A stretch of 64,000 nucleotides of DNA from JABDQA01 sp963824415 (GTDB lineage: Bacteria; Desulfobacterota; Desulfobulbia; Desulfobulbales; Desulfocapsaceae): assembly GCA_963824415.1 (NCBI GenBank), contig CAWGPM010000005.1:1-64000 (forward strand), written 5' to 3'. The notes under the pieces were generated by a model. The model saw nothing but the letters and a program-made list of their open reading frames with translations, searched no databases and had not been told where the DNA came from. Both the position numbers and the translations under genes were made by a program. Positions 1 to 7,753 of the stretch are shown in pieces; position 1 is the stretch's first letter; the number at the start of each line of letters is the position of its first letter.

Positions 1-294
1 CAGAAACGTAAACGGATCATGATCGAATATATCATGCTCGACGGCGTCAACGACTCAGATGGAGCCGCCCGAACCCTTGCCTCCCTGCTGCGCCCCATTC
101 CGTGCAAGATCAACCTGCTGGCCTACAACGAATGCGAAGGGATCGGTTTTCGACCAGCGCCGCGTGAACGAATCCTCGCCTTCCAGGAAATTCTGCGCAG
201 GGCCCATTACTCGGTGTTTATCAGAAGCAGCAGGGGCAGCGACATTTCCGCCGCCTGCGGCCAGCTTGCCGGTAAAATAAAAGAACGCGGCTGA
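1..294 (+). CDS. rlmN: RlmN (23S rRNA A2503 / tRNA A37 C2-methyltransferase), 3' part
   Basis: This is the C-terminal end of a radical-SAM RNA methyltransferase of the RlmN family; the gene starts outside the window and the frame is open from base 1. The family methylates C2 of adenine 2503 in 23S rRNA and of A37 in some tRNAs. What is visible is the typical C-terminal stretch: a YIMLDGVND motif, then PCKINLLAYN, then FQEILRR and a terminal RGSDISAACGQL segment carrying the conserved cysteine that is transiently methylated during catalysis. The radical-SAM CxxxCxxC motif lies upstream and cannot be seen. The gene ends 10 bases before the convergent DUF445 gene. Assignment is firm from these motifs. 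Confidence 0.92.
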   Translation, partial: QKRKRIMIEYIMLDGVNDSDGAARTLASLLRPIPCKINLLAYNECEGIGFRPAPRERILAFQEILRRAHYSVFIRSSRGSDISAACGQLAGKIKERG

Positions 295-304
295 AGCCTT
301 CGGG

Positions 305-1921
305 TTATTTCAAGACAAAGAGAAAAACCACATTGGCGCAGCCGATGATAAAGCCGAGCAGCGCGCCGAACAGGTTGATGTATTTGAACTGCTCCTCCAT
401 GATCGAAAGCAGCAGTTCTTCCACCTGCAACAGGTCGAATGAGTCGATTCTGTCGGTGACGATCTTTTTAAAGTTTATTGACTTGACGATTCCCGGCACC
501 TCAGCAATCAGCATCCTGGTGGTCATTTCCCGAAGTGACCTGCATACGCCATCCCTGACCCCATATGGAATCATATGATCGAGCCTGCCGATCGGATGGT
601 TGATCAACCGCTGTCCCAGGCTATCGATCATGCTATCGATCAATTGCCGGGTTGAAGGCGCCTTGAGCATACCAATTGCTTCGCCAATCAGATCTGCCCT
701 GATCCTGTCCAACTCGGTTGTGCCTATCAGTTGAGCAAGAACCCGACCGGTCTGGGCAGAACCGTTTTCGATTCGCTCCTCAAACCGGCTCCGGACAAAT
801 ATCGATAGGGTTTGTGCTGCCCCGGCCTTTTCCAGAACCGTGGTTATCATTGCAGCGCTCTGGGCACCAATTGAATCGAGTTGGGCATCGCTGAGTCCGT
901 CAATCAGTGTTGCAACCGGTGTTTTTAAAAAACGTGCGCTGCGCTCGCGCAACGCCGCGGCCACCCTGATCACCACCGCCTCATCATGCAAAAAGTCTCT
1001 GATCTCGGCTTGGCGCTTATCCAGGTAGTCCCGCACCTTTTCCTCAACCATCTCCAGACTCAGAAAATTTCTGGCCATCGCCGACATCGGACCCAGGGCC
1101 TCGATAAATTCATCGACCGCTTTGACGACTGCACCAACCAGCCTGTCCTTGATATCTTCGTCCTTGAGCAATTCGGCGGCTTTATCAAGGAGTTCAGGGG
1201 TCTGCTTGCAAACGGATTCGATCAGCAGTTCCTGAACCTGCTCAGGAAGTATGTCAGCGAGCGTTTTTCGCTGCCTGGCGAGTGTGCGAATTTCTGTTTT
1301 GATAAAATCATCGAGCCAGGCTGTGAAGGCAGGATCAGAGAACATGGACGACATGGCTCCGGTTAGATAATCAAAGAGTTTTGCTCTGAGATCGGCCGGA
1401 ATCAGTTCATCGATCTGACGTTCCAGAAATGCATCGAACCAGCGGTTCAGCAGCACTTCGACTCCGTGCTGAAACTGCTGGGTCGCCATTTGGGCAGAAA
1501 CGGATTCTTTGCAACGGTACAGCAGAGTCTTACAGCCGATTTCAAAATAGGTTTTGTAACCAGAGGGGATGATTGATTCCAGGGAGCCCAGATCATGCTT
1601 CATATATGAGGCCACCCTAGTCTCGATCATGGCTTTCAGGTGGGATTGAAACCGCTCGGTTACCAGAGCCCGGGTAATTTCGTCGCTGGTAAGCAGGTGC
1701 TCCCCAACCATTTGCCCAATATTTTCAGCCAAGAGGTGTCGCTTGGAAGGAATGACGCCAGGAGTCATCGGCACCCTGAGTCGACCAATCTTCCAGGCCT
1801 TGAGCGGACGAAAAAGCATCCTGATCGCAACTCGATTGGTCAGATAGCCGATAAAAGCGCCCACCAGCGGTGGCGCAGCATAACTTAGGTAAGGGGTGAA
1901 CTCAGGAGGTAGAGAAAACAT
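305..1921 (-). CDS. DUF445 family membrane protein
   Basis: A 538-residue protein of the DUF445 (YheB-like) family, whose function is not established. It has one hydrophobic segment near the N-terminus (about residues 10-30, followed by the GYLTNRVAIRMLFRP motif typical of the family) and one at the C-terminus (about 514-538), with a long helical charged region between, so it is probably anchored at both ends to the inner membrane. The PMTPGVIPSKR motif at about 50-60 also fits DUF445. Its start overlaps the end of the upstream phosphatase gene by 20 bases on the same strand, which suggests a two-gene operon with translational coupling. Confidence 0.85.
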   Translation of the reverse strand: MFSLPPEFTPYLSYAAPPLVGAFIGYLTNRVAIRMLFRPLKAWKIGRLRVPMTPGVIPSKRHLLAENIGQMVGEHLLTSDEITRALVTERFQSHLKAMIETRVASYMKHDLGSLESIIPSGYKTYFEIGCKTLLYRCKESVSAQMATQQFQHGVEVLLNRWFDAFLERQIDELIPADLRAKLFDYLTGAMSSMFSDPAFTAWLDDFIKTEIRTLARQRKTLADILPEQVQELLIESVCKQTPELLDKAAELLKDEDIKDRLVGAVVKAVDEFIEALGPMSAMARNFLSLEMVEEKVRDYLDKRQAEIRDFLHDEAVVIRVAAALRERSARFLKTPVATLIDGLSDAQLDSIGAQSAAMITTVLEKAGAAQTLSIFVRSRFEERIENGSAQTGRVLAQLIGTTELDRIRADLIGEAIGMLKAPSTRQLIDSMIDSLGQRLINHPIGRLDHMIPYGVRDGVCRSLREMTTRMLIAEVPGIVKSINFKKIVTDRIDSFDLLQVEELLLSIMEEQFKYINLFGALLGFIIGCANVVFLFVLK

Positions 1922-2567
1922 AAGCTATCAATTGTTCGGGTTTGGTGATAATGGTGTCTGCGCCTGCGGCCTCGAGTTCAGCGACCTCTCTGAATCCCCA
2001 GGAAACGCCGACAGCGGACATTGAAGCGGCCCGACCGGTGTGAATATCCACTGACGTATCTCCCACGAAGACGCAGTGCTGGGGAACGCTGCCGCATTTT
2101 CCGGCGATAAGAAGCGCCGCTTCCGGAGCGGGCTTTTTGGCCAGTCCCGCCCTCTGTCCCCAGACTTCCAGAAAACTGATATGAGGGAAAAAATGGTCCG
2201 CGCAGAGCTTGGTAAAAGCATCAGGTTTGTTTGACAGGATCGCCAGTTTACAGTTTTTTTCCTGGATAGCGATCAGCATCTCATCAATACCCGGATACGG
2301 TTTTGTCGCCCTACGCCAGTTATCCTCATAGATCCTGACAAAACCATCTCGGAGATCAGCCAGCAGGGGCTCCGGAGTTCCAACAGGGGCAATCCTGTGC
2401 ACCAGGGTGGTGAGTCCATCACCCACATAAAAACGATAGTCTTCTTTCGGGTGAACCGGTAACCCATAGTCACGCAGGACTGTGTTGGCGGAATCGGCAA
2501 TGTCCTCAAGAGAATCGATCAGGGTGCCGTCCAGATCGAAAATTATGGTCTCTATTTTTCTATTCAT
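1902..2567 (-). CDS. gph: HAD-superfamily phosphatase, phosphoglycolate phosphatase-like
   Basis: A 221-residue haloacid dehalogenase phosphatase of the Gph/PGP type. Motif I is FDLDGTLIDS with the nucleophile Asp11 and acid Asp13; motif II is around ILSNKPD; the motif III lysine lies in LAKKPAPEAA; motif IV is VFVGDTSVDI. Length and cap size match phosphoglycolate phosphatases, which remove 2-phosphoglycolate, but related HAD enzymes with the same architecture act on other phosphate esters, so substrate is inferred only from the family. It is divergent from sdhC and overlaps the downstream DUF445 gene by 20 bases. No strong Shine-Dalgarno precedes the ATG. Confidence 0.8.
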   Translation of the reverse strand: MNRKIETIIFDLDGTLIDSLEDIADSANTVLRDYGLPVHPKEDYRFYVGDGLTTLVHRIAPVGTPEPLLADLRDGFVRIYEDNWRRATKPYPGIDEMLIAIQEKNCKLAILSNKPDAFTKLCADHFFPHISFLEVWGQRAGLAKKPAPEAALLIAGKCGSVPQHCVFVGDTSVDIHTGRAASMSAVGVSWGFREVAELEAAGADTIITKPEQLIAYVFSTS

Positions 2568-2737
2568 AGGAGGTGTATTGGTGCCCTTATACCGGCCTTC
2601 ATTGTATTGTTTCCAACAAGTGTGTAGGCCTCAGGTGTATTTGCTTGGAGATTATAAAAGAAGTCTTTTCTTTTTCAGCCAGATCGATAAAAATAGAAAA
2701 ATTTTTAACCCCTTCAACAAGCTAAAGAGGTACGTTC

Positions 2738-3385
2738 ATGTGGTTCATCTCGTTCATCAAGACTTCGATCGGCAAGAAACTGGTAATGGCAAGCTCTGGA
2801 TTTCTGCTGCTCTCTTTTCTTGCGATTCACGCCTTTGGCAACGCTGCAATATACATGGGAAGTAAATATTTTCAAATCTATGCTGATGCACTGCATGGAT
2901 TTCCGGTTCTGGTCCTCATTTTCGGGGTCGGCCTGCTCTTCGTTCTGCTTGCCCACGTCGGTGTAGGCCTGCTGCTTTTTCTCGAAAAGCGTAAAACAAG
3001 TGCGCGCTACGATGTACAGACCCGCGTGGTGGAAAACACCTTTGCCTCTCGCACGATGCCATACACGGGTGCATTTATCCTGCTCTTTCTAATCATCCAT
3101 GTCTTCGGTTTCGGTATCGCCAAACCCGAAGACGTCAAAATCAGTATCCTCGTCCAGCAATATCTGAGCGGATTCTTTTACTCCCTTTTCTACATCATTT
3201 CTTTTGTAGCCCTGGCGATTCATCTGAACCATGGATTCTGGTCCATGCTGCAGACCTTCGGCATTAACCATCCTCGCTACAACTGCCTGATTTCGAAGCT
3301 GACCATCGTTGTACCGCTGGCTTTTCTGGTGATCTTCGGCGGTATTCCCATCTACTTCATGACCGGCAGCGGCGCAGGATATTAA
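2738..3385 (+). CDS. sdhC: Succinate dehydrogenase/fumarate reductase cytochrome b subunit
   Basis: A 215-residue membrane subunit with five predicted transmembrane helices, matching the single-polypeptide type-B SdhC/FrdC that binds two b hemes and exchanges electrons with menaquinone. Histidines in AIHAFGN, LAHVGVG, LIIHVFG and AIHLNHGFW are placed in or at the ends of helices as expected for heme ligands. It is the first gene of sdhCAB; the next gene starts 75 bases on. An AAGAGG ribosome binding site lies about 9 bases before the ATG. In an anaerobe of this kind the complex can run as a fumarate reductase or a succinate:menaquinone reductase; direction cannot be read from sequence. Confidence 0.93.
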   Translation: MWFISFIKTSIGKKLVMASSGFLLLSFLAIHAFGNAAIYMGSKYFQIYADALHGFPVLVLIFGVGLLFVLLAHVGVGLLLFLEKRKTSARYDVQTRVVENTFASRTMPYTGAFILLFLIIHVFGFGIAKPEDVKISILVQQYLSGFFYSLFYIISFVALAIHLNHGFWSMLQTFGINHPRYNCLISKLTIVVPLAFLVIFGGIPIYFMTGSGAGY

Positions 3386-3460
3386 GACACCGACCAGATA
3401 TCTATTCATTCAATAACAGAGCCTGCAGGCTTGGAAGTTAACTCAGAATAAGGATATACA

Positions 3461-5389
3461 ATGGAACTGAATGCATCTATTCCATCCGGACCGCTTGCTG
3501 AAAAGTGGGATAATCACCGTTTCAACAGCAAACTTGTCAATCCAGCCAACAGACGTAAATTCAAGGTGATCGTGGTTGGCACCGGCCTGGCCGGCGCCTC
3601 GGCTGCGGCAACCCTTGCCGAACTCGGTTACAAAGTCGAAGCCTTCTGCCTGCACGACAGCCCGCGGCGGGCCCATTCCATAGCCGCCCAGGGCGGCATC
3701 AATGCCGCTAAAAACTACCAGAACGACGGTGATTCAATTTTTAGGCTGTTCTACGACACCATCAAGGGCGGCGATTTCAGGGCCAGGGAAGCAAATGTCT
3801 ACCGGCTGGCACAGGTATCGACCGAAATCATCGATCAGTGTGTTGCCCAGGGTGTCCCCTTTGCCCGCGAATACGGCGGCTCGCTGGCCAATCGCTCGTT
3901 TGGCGGCGCCCAGGTGTCCAGAACTTTCTATGCCAGAGGACAGACCGGACAGCAACTCCTGCTGGGAGCCTACAGTGCCCTCTCCCGCCAGATCAACAGC
4001 GGCGGGGTCGCCATGTACAACCGGCGGGAAATGCTGGACGTGGTCGTTGCCGACGGCAGGGCCCGCGGCATCGTGGTCAGAAATATGATTACCGGAGAAA
4101 TCGAGTCCTACGCCGCCGATGCGGTGCTGCTCTGCACCGGCGGCTACGGCAACGCCTATTTTCTCTCCACCAATGCGATGGCCTCCAACGTCACCGCCGC
4201 CTGGCGTGCCTGTAAGAGAGGGGCCGGTTTTGCCAACCCGAGCTTTGTCCAGATCCACCCGACCTGTATTCCGGTCCATGGTGATTATCAGTCCAAGCTG
4301 ACCTTGATGAGTGAAAGCCTGCGCAACGACGGCCGGGTCTGGGTGCCTAAGAACAGAGATGATAAACGTCCCCCCGCCCAGATCCCGGAAGAGGATCGCG
4401 ACTACTATCTGGAGAATAAATACCCGAGTTTCGGCAACCTGGTACCCCGGGATGTCGCTTCCAGAAACGCCAAGGAGCAGTGTGACGCCGGTAAGGGCGT
4501 CGGTTCCACCGGGTTGGCCGTCTATCTCGATTTCGCTGATGCGATTCAGCGCGATGGTCAAGATGTGATTTTGCGAAAGTACGGCAACCTCTTCCAGATG
4601 TATGAAAAAATCACCGACTCCAACCCGATCGAAGAACCGATGATGATCTATCCCGCGGTGCATTATTCCATGGGCGGGCTCTGGGTCGACTATAACCTGA
4701 TGACTACGATACCGGGTCTGTTTGCGCTGGGTGAATGCAACTTCTCCGACCACGGGGCCAACCGCCTTGGCGCAAGTGCGCTGATGCAGGGACTGGCGGA
4801 TGGCTACTTCGTGATCAGCACCTCGGTTGCCCACTATTTTGGTTCTGAAAACCTGGGCAAGATCGATACCGGTCACAGCGCCTTTGGCGATACCGAAAAT
4901 GAGGTCAAGGATCGTATTGGCCAACTCTTGAAGAACAGTGACGGCGGTCCAAAAGGCAAGGTAACCGTGGATGAAATCCACAAAGAACTGGGCAGACTGC
5001 TCTGGGACAATTGCGGTATGGCCAGGAACCGGCAGGACCTGGAACAGGCCTTGGAACAGCTGCCCCAGATCAGGCAGAAATTCTGGGACTCAGTTTATGT
5101 ACCGGGCACCGACGATGACATAAATCAATCACTTGAGCGGGCGGGCCGGGTGGCCGACTTCCTCGAGTTCGGCGAATTCATGATCAGAGATGCCCTGGCC
5201 CGTGAAGAGTCCTGCGGCTGCCATCTGCGTGAAGAGAGCCAGACAGAGGAAAATGAAGCACTGCGCAACGACGAGGATTACTCCCACGTCAGCGTCTGGG
5301 AATTCACCGGCGACGGCCAGGCCCCTGAAATGCACAAGGAGCCGCTCACTTTCGAAAACGTGACCCCGTCTCAGCGCAGCTATAAATAA
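3461..5389 (+). CDS. sdhA: Succinate dehydrogenase/fumarate reductase flavoprotein subunit
   Basis: A 642-residue flavoprotein of the type-B succinate:quinone oxidoreductase. It shows the FAD-binding GTGLAGASAA motif (about 40-49), the covalent FAD site at His72 in RAHSIAAQGGINAAKN, the substrate-side QIHPTCIP segment (about 266-273), the HYSMGG motif with the dicarboxylate-binding histidine near 405, and RLGASALMQGLADG for the flavin. The long insert and C-terminal domain match the Wolinella/Bacteroides-type enzyme. It interconverts succinate and fumarate at the cytoplasmic face of the membrane and passes electrons to SdhB. An AAGGAT ribosome binding site precedes the ATG. It sits between sdhC and sdhB in one operon. 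Confidence 0.96.
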   Translation: MELNASIPSGPLAEKWDNHRFNSKLVNPANRRKFKVIVVGTGLAGASAAATLAELGYKVEAFCLHDSPRRAHSIAAQGGINAAKNYQNDGDSIFRLFYDTIKGGDFRAREANVYRLAQVSTEIIDQCVAQGVPFAREYGGSLANRSFGGAQVSRTFYARGQTGQQLLLGAYSALSRQINSGGVAMYNRREMLDVVVADGRARGIVVRNMITGEIESYAADAVLLCTGGYGNAYFLSTNAMASNVTAAWRACKRGAGFANPSFVQIHPTCIPVHGDYQSKLTLMSESLRNDGRVWVPKNRDDKRPPAQIPEEDRDYYLENKYPSFGNLVPRDVASRNAKEQCDAGKGVGSTGLAVYLDFADAIQRDGQDVILRKYGNLFQMYEKITDSNPIEEPMMIYPAVHYSMGGLWVDYNLMTTIPGLFALGECNFSDHGANRLGASALMQGLADGYFVISTSVAHYFGSENLGKIDTGHSAFGDTENEVKDRIGQLLKNSDGGPKGKVTVDEIHKELGRLLWDNCGMARNRQDLEQALEQLPQIRQKFWDSVYVPGTDDDINQSLERAGRVADFLEFGEFMIRDALAREESCGCHLREESQTEENEALRNDEDYSHVSVWEFTGDGQAPEMHKEPLTFENVTPSQRSYK

Positions 5390-5429
5390 AACTGCCGAAT
5401 TTTATTAATCATCTCTGAGAGTAGATAGC

Positions 5430-6191
5430 ATGAGCATGAGTACCATAGACCTGAATTTGATGATCTGGCGACAGAAGAACAGTGATTCTCTTGGCGATTT
5501 CGAAAATTACGCCGTAAGAGACATTTCCACCGACATGTCGTTTCTGGAGATGATTGATGTTCTCAACGAGCAATTGACCAAGGAAGGCAAGGAGCCGGTC
5601 GCCTTCGATCATGATTGCCGGGAAGGAATCTGCGGCATGTGCGGCGCCGTGGTTAACGGTGTCGCACATGGACCTGACCGGGAGACAACACTGTGTCAAC
5701 TCCATATGCGCAAGTTCAACAGCGGCGATACTATCGTAATCGAGCCCTTTCGCTCACTTGCCTTCCCGATTAAAAAGGATCTCTTGGTCGATCGATCCGC
5801 ACTGGATCGCATCATTCAGGCCGGCGGCTATGTCTCGGTCAATACCGGCGGTTCGATAGACGGCAACGATATCCCGATCGGTACCGAAACGGCTGAGCTG
5901 GCTATGGATGCGGCCGCCTGCATCGGCTGCGGCGCCTGTGTGGCCAGTTGCCCCAACGGGGCGGCAATGCTCTTTACCGGGGCCAAGATCTCGCAGCTCA
6001 GCCTGCTGCCCCAGGGCCATCCGGAGCGCAAACAACGAGCCCGATCCATGGTTGCCCAGATGGACAAGGAAGGATTCGGCTACTGCTCCAATGAAAAAGA
6101 GTGCGAAGCGGTCTGCCCGAAAGGTATCACGATCAGAAACATTGCCCGGATGAACCGGGAATATCTGAAGTCGATGCTGTTTGGCGAATAG
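5430..6191 (+). CDS. sdhB: Succinate dehydrogenase/fumarate reductase iron-sulfur subunit
   Basis: A 253-residue iron-sulfur subunit. The N-terminal plant-ferredoxin domain carries the [2Fe-2S] ligands Cys63, Cys68, Cys71 and Cys89 (CREGICGMC followed by TTLC). The C-terminal helical domain has CIGCGACVASCP and CSNEKECEAVCPKGI, which ligate the [4Fe-4S] and [3Fe-4S] clusters. It relays electrons between SdhA and the hemes of SdhC. It is the last gene of the sdhCAB operon and is followed within 25 bases by an intrinsic terminator. Confidence 0.95.
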   Translation: MSMSTIDLNLMIWRQKNSDSLGDFENYAVRDISTDMSFLEMIDVLNEQLTKEGKEPVAFDHDCREGICGMCGAVVNGVAHGPDRETTLCQLHMRKFNSGDTIVIEPFRSLAFPIKKDLLVDRSALDRIIQAGGYVSVNTGGSIDGNDIPIGTETAELAMDAAACIGCGACVASCPNGAAMLFTGAKISQLSLLPQGHPERKQRARSMVAQMDKEGFGYCSNEKECEAVCPKGITIRNIARMNREYLKSMLFGE

Positions 6192-6214
6192 CACCTTTTT
6201 TCCCCAGTCTTTTC

Positions 6215-6271
6215 AAACCTGGTCGTTCAAGGATGCCAACAGCGTCTTGTGGAGCAACCAGGTTTTTTTTT
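6215..6271 (+). terminator. Rho-independent terminator of sdhCAB
   Basis: A perfect 9-bp stem (AAACCTGGT at 6215-6223 with ACCAGGTTT at 6257-6265) encloses a 33-base loop and runs into nine consecutive T. The loop is longer than usual, but the position directly behind sdhB supports the call. Confidence 0.7.
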
Positions 6272-6371
6272 GACCGGTCAGATCATAAGCAACTGCTTAT
6301 CTGCGAGGTGGAAATATGTTCTGGCGGACATTTTCTGAGTCAAGGACAGTTCCAGTGATGTGCAATCAATC

Positions 6372-7400
6372 ATGAAGTTCGATGCTGTAGTGGTTGGAGG
6401 CGGTCCCGGCGGGCTGCACTGCGCCAGAATCCTGGCCGAGAGCAACGCAAACATTCTTCTGCTCGAACGCAATCTGTCGGTCGGGAAAAAAGTGTGTGCC
6501 GGCGGCATCACCCGGGGCGGGTTGCTGCGGGTTCTGCCCGAGTTCCTGCTGCAACGCCGCTTCTCCAGTCAACTGATTAGAACCAGACACCAGCGTGCAA
6601 CGCTGCACTTTAAGCAGACCATGCTCGCCACGGTTGACCGACAGGAACTGGGCGCGTTCATGGCCTCGGAAGCCGCTCGGCTGGGTGCTGAAATCATTTG
6701 CGGTGCGCGGCTTGAGTCAATTGGGGACAGAAGCCTCATTTATCGCTATCAAAATAAACAATACAGCGCAGCTTTTGATTATTTAATTGGGGCCGACGGC
6801 TCGCATTCCAAGGTCCGGGCGTCCCTTGGCCTGCAGAGCCGGCGTTCGCGCATGGGTATCGGTTTGAATTATCGGGTGCCTGGCCATTTCGATGATATGC
6901 TCTGGCACTTTGATCCCTCCGTTTTCAGGAGCGGCTACTGCTGGATCTTTCCGCATCGCGAATCAGCTTCGGTAGGGGCCTATATAGGGTGCAGCGCGGT
7001 TGCGGCAAGCGAGCTCAAAAAAAATCTCGATCGCTGGATGATCGATTATGGTATAAGTCTTGACAGAGCACGGTGCGAAGCAGATCTGGTAAACCATGAT
7101 TATTGCGGATGGCACTTCGACAATACGTTTCTGATCGGCGATGCGGCCGGACTTGCCTCGCCACTGACAGGCGAGGGAATCAATCCAGCCGTCATCTCCG
7201 GAGAAGCGGTCGCCCGGACAATCATTGATTCTTCCTACAAGGCGGTTGATCTTAAAAGGGTGCTCCGCCGACACCGGTCGCATTGGCAGATGGTGCGGCT
7301 TGCCGGTCGCTCGAGGGTCAGGTCGCTGCTGCTCTCAGAAATATGTGCATTTGCGCTGCAGCGCTCTCTGATCAGTTTTGAAAAATTTGAAATGGCCTGA
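6372..7400 (+). CDS. Geranylgeranyl reductase-family FAD-dependent oxidoreductase
   Basis: A flavoprotein of the geranylgeranyl reductase / PHBH-like superfamily, about 342 residues. The N-terminal dinucleotide-binding motif is VVVGGGPGGLHCARIL, followed by ERNLSVGKKVCAGGIT, which matches the KxCGGG/AGG-type element of this family. GADGSHSKVR and LIGDAAGLASPLTGEGI are the second and third FAD motifs. Members reduce isoprenoid double bonds in chlorophyll, archaeal lipids or menaquinone side chains; here the substrate is unknown, and a menaquinone or polyprenyl role is only a guess. The ATG at 6372 gives the best N-terminus, but an in-frame GTG at 6360 with AAGGA upstream is possible. A small cytochrome gene follows 14 bases later and is probably cotranscribed. 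Confidence 0.8.
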   Translation: MKFDAVVVGGGPGGLHCARILAESNANILLLERNLSVGKKVCAGGITRGGLLRVLPEFLLQRRFSSQLIRTRHQRATLHFKQTMLATVDRQELGAFMASEAARLGAEIICGARLESIGDRSLIYRYQNKQYSAAFDYLIGADGSHSKVRASLGLQSRRSRMGIGLNYRVPGHFDDMLWHFDPSVFRSGYCWIFPHRESASVGAYIGCSAVAASELKKNLDRWMIDYGISLDRARCEADLVNHDYCGWHFDNTFLIGDAAGLASPLTGEGINPAVISGEAVARTIIDSSYKAVDLKRVLRRHRSHWQMVRLAGRSRVRSLLLSEICAFALQRSLISFEKFEMA

Positions 7401-7414
7401 TTCTGGCAGTAGAA

Positions 7415-7726
7415 ATGGGCAGCACGACGAAAAACAATGACAACGATCGCGGCGCAGCGCTGCCCCCGGGCAAATCCTCCCGCCGCAGGTTGCTCAATAT
7501 CGGCTTTGTGCTGCTCTGTGCGGCACTGCTGATCTTTCTCTACCTGGCCCCCGAAGAGACCACCTCGCCGTTGCCCACCGACTCTATCCACCAGGAATTT
7601 CACGCCATAAAATCTAAAAAAGAGGCCGATGCCTTGTGCTCATCCTGTCACGCTGAAAACGGTGAGGTTCCCCTGCCCCCGGACCATCCCGACCCGTATC
7701 GTTGCCTGTTCTGCCACAAAAGGTAA
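7415..7726 (+). CDS. Small membrane-anchored diheme cytochrome c
   Basis: A 103-residue protein with an N-terminal basic stretch, one transmembrane helix (about residues 26-46) and a short periplasmic tail holding two heme c attachment motifs, CSSCH (75-79) and CLFCH (97-101). The second motif is three residues from the C-terminus. It is therefore probably a membrane-tethered electron carrier facing the periplasm. It follows the geranylgeranyl reductase-like flavoprotein by 14 bases, so the two may be coupled, though partner and pathway cannot be deduced. It converges on pepN. Confidence 0.75.
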   Translation: MGSTTKNNDNDRGAALPPGKSSRRRLLNIGFVLLCAALLIFLYLAPEETTSPLPTDSIHQEFHAIKSKKEADALCSSCHAENGEVPLPPDHPDPYRCLFCHKR

Positions 7727-7753
7727 TAATCGGCCCAGGCCTGAGGGCGTCTC

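Noticed and set aside
3734..4981. Long antisense open frame (415 codons) opposite sdhA
   Set aside because: It lies entirely opposite a well-supported sdhA and its translation has no recognisable domains; GC-rich coding DNA commonly leaves such frames.
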